From contig CM077833.1 in the NCBI GenBank assembly GCA_039720395.1, forward strand, positions 10,973,133 through 11,037,132: 64,000 bases of DNA, written 5' to 3'. Origin of the DNA: Liquidambar formosana. Its lineage: Eukaryota > Streptophyta > Magnoliopsida > Saxifragales > Altingiaceae. The notes below the pieces were generated by a model. The model did no database searches and was not told the origin of the DNA. It saw only the letters and a list, made by a program, of their open reading frames with translations. A program made the translations under genes and the position numbers. How positions within the stretch are numbered: the stretch's first letter is position 1; every line of letters starts with the position of its first letter. Shown one piece after another: positions 57,936 to 64,000 of this stretch.

Positions 57936-59611
57936 CTCAAAATATCGTATTTTTCTTTTAGAAATTTTATCATTTGTTTCCCACTTTTCCCTTTCTTAGG
58001 ACATTGTGGAGCTATATGACCTTCTTCATTGTATATAAAACATCTACATTTAGACTTCCTTTTAAATGTTTGTTTTCTTTTTCGTACATATTTTTTTTGA
58101 GGATTAGGTTTTTTACCTTTCCATTTCACAAATTTATAGTTCCTAAATTTTCTTCTTTTCTTATAAGGGGTTGATTTTTTACAACCAAATTCCTACTGTT
58201 CTTACATAATTTTGCTACAAGCTTTTTTTGCTAAGTTGACCTTTCACTTGCTTGACAGCCTTTTGTGTCATGCAATGTTTAGTGATGGTTCTTTCAGCAA
58301 ATTGAATTCTTACTCCTAGGATGTCTTTTCCATTGTTAGAACTTGTTAAGAATTCTTTATATCCATCACTACAAATTTCATCCCATGGTAAGGGTAATTT
58401 GTAGAAAAATTGACTTAACCAAAATTCTGTTTTTGGAGGGTTAAAGTTTATGGTAATATTCTTCATAGAATTTTGCAAAAGATTTAAATTCACATATATT
58501 ACATGTTCTTGCTTTTGTTAGCATATATTCATTGTGAATTTCTTCTTGTTTTTCAAATTTAATTCCACAAAATTCTGTATTTAGAATATTTTATCAAATG
58601 AATTAAATTCAAGAAGTAAGCCAGCTTTTTCATGTTTACCTTCATCAAATGATTCCCATCTTCTCAGGAAGTTTAAACAATCTCCCTGTAGAGTTGTACA
58701 TATATAGTCTAAAAATCTTTCTTTAGACCAAATATCTTTATATGTATTTATTAAAATAGACATTGATTGTTCCCATTCTCATAATGCTTGATCATAGTTT
58801 TTAAAATCAACATTTTTTAAGTCTAAATAGACTCTTCCTGAGGTTACATTGATTTTGTTTAAATCTGATCGTATGGTTGTCGAAGGTTTTGGTTCTGATG
58901 TAGAAGTAGAACCTTCATTTTTAATGGTTTTAAATCTTCTACATGTATTGGAAAAAAGTCATCCATTAAATAAAGGTCTGATTCACAGTTTGTTCCGAAA
59001 TCTCCCCTGAGTTTATAACCCATAGCATTTGGTTTATCTTCTTCATCGGTCAACATCCCTTTTCTTTTTTTAATGTCTTTAGAGTTATCATTATTTCTTT
59101 TTTAGAATCAATGATAACTCATCTACTGAAGTACTACTAGTACTTTTAGAATCATTTGACAAACTGAATTTTCAACCTTCTTGCCCATTTTCTGAGTTTT
59201 CTTCTTTTACGCTGTTTGGCATAAAAGATATTTTGACTCATTATCTGATTTACTAGAGTCTTCTATTTAAAGATTTAGTTCATAATCATACTCAGTCATA
59301 AGTTCTTCATTGGCTTAATATAATTCTTGCATTTTTTTAAGTAGTTTATTACGTTTTTCGTAATCATCTTCTTTTATATATCGGGTTTTCCAATATTCTA
59401 ATATTTCTTTAATTGCTTCAAAATCTTTACAACGGTTATTTGTTCTAAACATCATAATTTATGTTCCAAAATATAGTCTAGGAATTTTTTCCCTAGAATT
59501 TTCTTTTATCATAGGTGTAGTAGTTTCTAAATTGTTTTTTAGACTACTTTCTAAATTTTGGATTAAACCTTTTGTCTCATCCTTCAAGTCTATATTTTGT
59601 ATTTCACTTAT
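57789..59611 (-). mobile_element. Endogenous pararetrovirus 2, copy 2 (inverted)
   Basis: On the minus strand, coat-protein sequence runs from about 59611 to 57936 and then joins abruptly to the viral leader region (57935-57789). Most of the genome between them is absent. It is closely similar to copy 1 at about 50380-52100. The Ty3/gypsy LTR at 59612 interrupts or ends it. Confidence 0.85.
57936..59611 (-). pseudogene. Pararetrovirus 2 coat protein gene, inverted copy, broken
   Basis: Pieces are readable at 59056-58859, 58763-58581, 58493-58215 and 58129-57936, separated by stops and frameshifts. The same blocks as in copy 1 appear (FLDYIC, PPKTEFWLSQFFYKLP). The zinc knuckle keeps its last cysteine but has lost the second (CFIYN), the opposite of copy 1, so the two copies decayed independently. 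Confidence 0.75.
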
Positions 59612-60215
59612 TGTGTGGAAATATTCTCAAACCGAAGATCCAGCTCGAGCTAAAGAGCTTGAATCAGGACCACTGACACGTGGCAACGACAGCTCAATCA
59701 AATCCATTACGATGCACATGATCGCCTAGCTCGGGGCCTTATACTAAGCTCGGGACACCTGTTCCATGACTCACACTACAATCCAAATCACTACTATAGT
59801 CCAAAACTAGTGAATATAGCTGCTATTCCTGACACAACGATTATAAGAAACCATGGTTCTCTGCCCAACCATGATCAGTAAATAATGATCAAACGGTTAT
59901 TAACAAACCATGGTCAGATCTGACCTAACCAAGGCATTTACTTGACCTCATATGGTCAGTCCGTACAGGTGGGTATAAATAGAATACGATACAGCCAAAT
60001 AAGTAAGTTACAGTACCCTAATCTTCTGAAATTCATCTTCTTCCTTGCCTCTACCTCCATAAACAGCTTCTGACTTAAGCTTTGTAGAGGGCTTGGCCAA
60101 AACCCACCTTAGCTTACCTTCTGACACAGTTTATCAGCTTGTGAGTGCAGGTCCACACGAGAGATTCAGCCCCATCATCACCAGCAGTTCTCGGGAATAA
60201 ATTTTACCTTGCACA
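59612..60215 (+). repeat. 5' LTR of the Tat-like element
   Basis: About 600 bp from TGTGTGG (or TGTGG at 59614) to TTGCACA. TATAAAT at 59974-59980 gives a start near 60005. The left flanking pentamer is CTTAT. Confidence 0.8.
59974..59980 (+). promoter_or_regulatory. TATA box of the Tat-like LTR
   Basis: TATAAATAG about 240 bp before the LTR end. Confidence 0.65.
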
Positions 60216-60218
60216 ATT

Positions 60219-60235
60219 TGGCGCCATCTATGGGA
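60219..60235 (+). promoter_or_regulatory. Primer-binding site of the Tat-like element
   Basis: TGGCGCCATCTATGGGA, three bases after the LTR end. TGGCGCC-type sites are common in plant gypsy elements; the tRNA is not assigned here. Confidence 0.7.
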
Positions 60236-60249
60236 ACCATCGCGAAAAG

Positions 60250-62161
60250 ATGGTCACTCCACCTCTATCCACTTACGGATGGACCAGATTTAGAATAAAT
60301 TTCACTCGTGTAGACCAAACCATTGGAGGCGATGCTAGAAAGCACACAGAAACCCAACTTCCACCAGTAAACCCACTTTTGCTGCCTGGTGGGAATGAGT
60401 CAGCCTCCTTCGGTTCAGCAACATCAAATCTCGCCGGAGATGACTGTTGTCTTCCATTCTCTTGATGACTAGCCTATCTTGAAAATAGCATTTGACAAGG
60501 CTGTAACAAAAAACCCCAACCCAACAGCAGTGGTGGAGTTGATAGCTACTATACAGTCTGAGATTCAGACAACACAGCTCACCAAATTGACGGCAGAGCA
60601 AAACTACCACTGCCATCTCTAGCGAACTTTTGCTCGTCGCAATGCTAATGTTGTTGCTGAAGAAGCTAACCAGACCAACCCGCTTCATCGCACTCACCAT
60701 CAGGAAAGCTCACCTAAACATGGAGCCTCACACCACTATCATCACAACAGGTGTGATGACAGGCAACGTTCCCCTGATCCAGAACATGTGCACTTAGGGA
60801 AAGGGTATAGGTAACACAATGAGTTGGTGCAAAGGTCCCCTAAACACAGTTCTAAACGTTTAGGTTACTCCTAAAGATGGAGCGAAGACCATCATAGATC
60901 TCGTGGTCGAATGGGTTCTGAAAACAAAACTCACAGGGACGAGAGACGATGTCATAGATCCCGATCTCTTGAAAAGATAAAGGAAAGGAGTTCTAGAGGA
61001 ACAAGCAGGAAACATCCCAGATCTCCCAAGCACGAGGAGAACAAAGAAGAAGATTCTAAGAGGCATTAAGGTAACCATAGAAAAGGAGGAGATAGGTCAA
61101 GGAGCTTTACAGTGGTTCGAAGTCCATTCACAAGGTGGATCCAATGGGTTCCAACCCCACGAGGGTACTCCGAAATAACCTTTACTCTTTACTCTCTTTC
61201 AATAGATCCTAGGCCATCATTTAAATTATTATCTGCAATGCATGTCGTTATATTCTAGGGAATGAGGGTTTTCTTTGCAAAATTTTTCCCATGAGTCTAG
61301 GGGATGTGGCTCTTAAGTGGTGGACCAAGATTCTAGATGAGTCTATTAATAGTTGGCAAGAGCTGAGTAAGTTATTTAAGAAGAGATTTATCACTAGCTG
61401 TAAGTTCTCGAGGATAATGCAAAACCTCTACGAACTGAAACAGAAGGATGGGGAAGGTTTTCGGGAGTACTCTTAGAGATTTTGGGAGGTTTACAATGAG
61501 ATTGATGATCCAGTCGAAAAGAATGCCATGGACTTGTTTCGCCTCGGGCTAAGGAAGCCATTACCTTTGTTTAAAGAGCTGACAGTGAATCCCCCTAAAA
61601 ACTTAGCCAAGTTGCTCTCCACCATGGCCAATTACTCGAAGTTGGATGACTTTTATAACCCGAAGCCCACCTGAAACCAATGAAAAAGACGATAAGAAAA
61701 GAGACTCAAAACCCCAAAGGGACAATCCCCGAGGAGAGAAACCTAAGCAATCTTCCAACCTAAATCGAGCCATTTTTACTGTATTCACTCTCCCTATCTA
61801 CAAATTAATGAAAGTAGTGGAAGAGAAGGACTTCTTTGAGAGACCTAGACCTATGGCTGGAGACCCCGAGAAAAGAAACAGAAAGTTGTTCTACAGTTAC
61901 CACAAAAATCACGGCCATAAAATAGAAGACTGGAGAATCTTGAAAAACAATCTCGAGGCTTGGTCCAATGATGGCAAGCTGAATGAATTCATTGCCCGAG
62001 GAGAGAAGGGACAGCCATTCGAACAGAAAAAGCTTGAGAATAGAGCTCCTCAATCCGTACAGCCAAAGATCCTGAGAAGAATCGATGTAATCACTAGGGG
62101 ATATGAGGAAACTGGTCTGTCAGCTAGTCAACTCAAAGCTCAGTATAGAATGGCTTGCTAA
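60250..62161 (+). pseudogene. Tat-like Gag, broken
   Basis: The likely start is ATG 60250 (MVTPPLSTYG). An Arg/Ser/His-rich segment (about 60640-61080) precedes the retrotransposon gag core near 61291-61476 (DVALKWW, then FKKRF and ELKQKDGEGFREY). The normally conserved zinc knuckle appears as YSYHKNHGHKIEDW (about 61900), with both flanking cysteines replaced. Stops at 60463, 61065-61067, 61474 and 61670, with frame changes, show that it is dead. Gag forms the particle shell. Confidence 0.75.
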
Positions 62162-62194
62162 GATGCCGAGGTCAGTGATCTCGAGAGCGAGCCA

Positions 62195-62509
62195 ATGTTA
62201 CTTCCTTGGGATGAAAGAGAATCTAGAGAAAAACTTCTGTTCTTTGGGGATGCAAAATCTGACGGGAAAGTGAGATGCCCCTACAATGATGCCTTGGTAG
62301 TGTGCATGCTCATTGGGAACTACAATGTGGGGAAGGTCTATGTGGACAATGGGGCATCGGTCAACGTGATGGTCCAAAAGTTGTTCGGGCAGCTTGGGCT
62401 GAAAGACTCTGACCTCAAACCTTGCTATGTCAGCTTGAAGGCTTTCAATGGGAACATGACCTTTCCACTAGGTCAAATTATTCTCCCAGTTCGGGTAAGG
62501 CCAATTTAG
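62195..62509 (+). pseudogene. Tat-like aspartic protease region
   Basis: VDNGASVNVM (about 62341-62370) replaces the usual DSGAS active-site loop and sits in the normal context of the Tat protease (KVYVDNGAS, then FNG and PLGQIILPV). The residue change D-S to D-N may inactivate it. The frame stops at 62509. Confidence 0.7.
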
Positions 62510-62929
62510 TCCATGGAGACTTTTGTGGTCATTCAGGAGAGGTCAGCCTATAACGTAATTCTCAAGCAACCCTAGATCCATGCCATCAAGGCTATTCCAT
62601 CCTCTTATCATCAATCTATCAGGTTCCCAAGTCCAGAAGGAATCATGGAGATTAAAGAAGCCCGGCAGTAGCCAGGGAATGCTTATTGGCAGAATATGCG
62701 GACCACCCGACCTCTTCGGAGGATAAACTCAAGTAAAAAATTCCACGTCTCCTTAGCTCTCGGGTATACAAAACCAAGAGCTCAAAGTAGGTGCCAGAAC
62801 AGAAGAAAAAAGCCAAAATTGACCAAAACCGCTTATAGCAGCAAAAGGAGGAATAGCCCGGGGTCGAAGAAACTACTCTGGAGCCCGCAGACCAAATTGT
62901 GGAAGAATTAGTAAAGAAGGTAATTAACC

Positions 62930-64000
62930 TCGAGAATCTGGAGAAGGTTCTTTTGGATTGGGAAGTCACTGAATGAGGCCGATGCCGCAGAATTGTTTCA
63001 ATTTCTAAAGGATAATGTTGATGTGTTTGCTTGGTCACCCCACGAGATGCCTGGGATTGACCCAAGATTATTATGCACGAACTATAGGTTAACCCAAACT
63101 GTAAGCCCGTAATTCAGAAACAACGGAGGTTATCTAACGATTGAGCTCAAACGATTTCTGCTGAAGTGGATAAGATGTTAAAAGCAGGATTTATCAGGGA
63201 AGTGAAGTACCCAAGTTGGCTAGCCAATCCCGTCTATGTAAGGAAGAAAACAAGAGATTAGCGCGTATGCATTGACTTCACAGACCTCAACAAGGCATGC
63301 CTGAAAGACAGTTTTCGATTGCCAAAGATTGACCAATTAATAGACTCTATCTCGGGATACAAGCGACTGAGTATCTTCGATGCCTTTTCAGGTTATCATC
63401 AAATACCTATGGCAGAACACAATCAAGATAAAACAGGGTTTATCACCCCGAAGGAACTTACTACTACAAAGTAATGCCATTTGGACTGAAAATACTGGGG
63501 CAACCTATCAATGTCTTGTAAGCAAGATGTTTGAGGGATTGATTGGCAAAAACTTAGAAGCATACGTTGATGATACCATCGTGAAGAGCAGCTCTGGGAA
63601 AAACAACTTAGGCAGACTTGACTAAAGCCTTTGCCCGACTCAGGGAGTACGGGATGAAGTTAAATGCAAAGAAAAGCTCATTTGGGATAGGCTCAAGGAA
63701 ATTTCTGGGCCACCTAGTCTCGAGGAGAGGGAAAAAGCAAACCTGAGTAAAATTGAAGCAATCAGAACTCTCAAGACGCCAACAAAGGTTAGGAATGTCC
63801 AGTATTTAAATGGAATGGTAGTAGCACTTAGTAAATTTATCTCAGGGTCATCAGACAAGTGCCATCCTTTCTTTCAGATCCTAAAGAAGGGCAAGAACTC
63901 GGGATAGAATACAAAATGCCAAGAAGCTTACCAAAAACTGGTTGCTCACTTAGAAACACTCCCCAACCTAACCCACCCTCACTTCAGCGAAACACTTTAC
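62930..64000 (+). pseudogene. Tat-like reverse transcriptase, broken and incomplete
   Basis: Pieces of the RT can be followed across frames: DVFAWSPHEMPGIDP (about 63010-63062) before the core, then a fingers/palm region with several stops. AYVDDTIVKS (about 63560-63590) is the catalytic YVDD block. The frame changes near 63380-63470 and again near 63620. The sequence continues past the window. Confidence 0.75.

Larger units (their letters stand above)
59612..64000 (+). mobile_element. Ty3/gypsy retrotransposon (Tat-like), truncated by the window edge
   Basis: 5' LTR 59612-60215, primer site TGGCGCC at 60219, gag, protease and the start of reverse transcriptase in that order. The coding frame is broken many times. 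The element inserted into pararetrovirus 2 copy 2; its 3' end is outside the window. Confidence 0.88.

Overview
The window is nuclear DNA of a flowering plant, most likely a woody eudicot. The evidence is a three-exon plant cytochrome P450 of the CYP716 family with plant-type introns, LTR retrotransposons of several plant lineages, plant MITEs and integrated pararetrovirus (Caulimoviridae) sequence. The species cannot be named from the sequence. Most of the window is repeats. There is one apparently intact host gene, a CYP716-type P450 on the minus strand (31214-34485), a decayed tandem sister of it (22177-27147), and a few gene fragments.

Layout. 1-5673: a non-autonomous long-LTR element (LARD type) with a 5' LTR cut by the window edge, a methionine-tRNA primer site, a coding-free 1.35 kb interior and a complete 2.47 kb 3' LTR. 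5.9-6.8 kb: a seryl-tRNA synthetase 3' fragment and a GRF zinc-finger gene with one frameshift. 9.2-9.6 kb: a doubtful GC-rich first exon. 11.65-14.46 kb: a solo LTR. 15.36-21.93 kb: a full-length Ty1/copia element on the minus strand, inserted just downstream of P450 copy A. 22.2-27.2 kb: P450 copy A, broken by a hAT MITE and a 10-bp deletion. 27.3-30.9 kb: a degraded endogenous pararetrovirus between the two P450 copies. 31.2-34.6 kb: P450 copy B, intact. 34.8-36.1 kb: a Mutator-type foldback MITE and a hAT-like MITE. 37.4-49.4 kb: nested LTR sequence including four solo LTRs. 50.1-59.6 kb: a second, different pararetrovirus in two head-to-head copies, one interrupted by a solo LTR. 59.6-64.0 kb: a Ty3/gypsy element with Tat-like gag that runs off the right edge.

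How the parts relate. The two P450 copies share exons, introns, TATA box and flanks, so they come from a segmental duplication. Copy B preserves the empty sites of the copia element and the hAT MITE that struck copy A, which orders the events. Six LTR copies with matching 5-bp target duplications lack any interior and are solo LTRs, indicating frequent LTR-LTR recombination. The most unusual recurring pattern is a cluster of short perfect or near-perfect palindromes at a similar place, usually just upstream of the TATA box, in LTRs of several unrelated families, each family using different palindromic words.

No novel enzymatic or defence system is visible. The items best worth following up are the palindrome clusters, the two integrated pararetrovirus lineages including a palindromic double copy of a viral promoter region, and the single intact triterpenoid-type P450.
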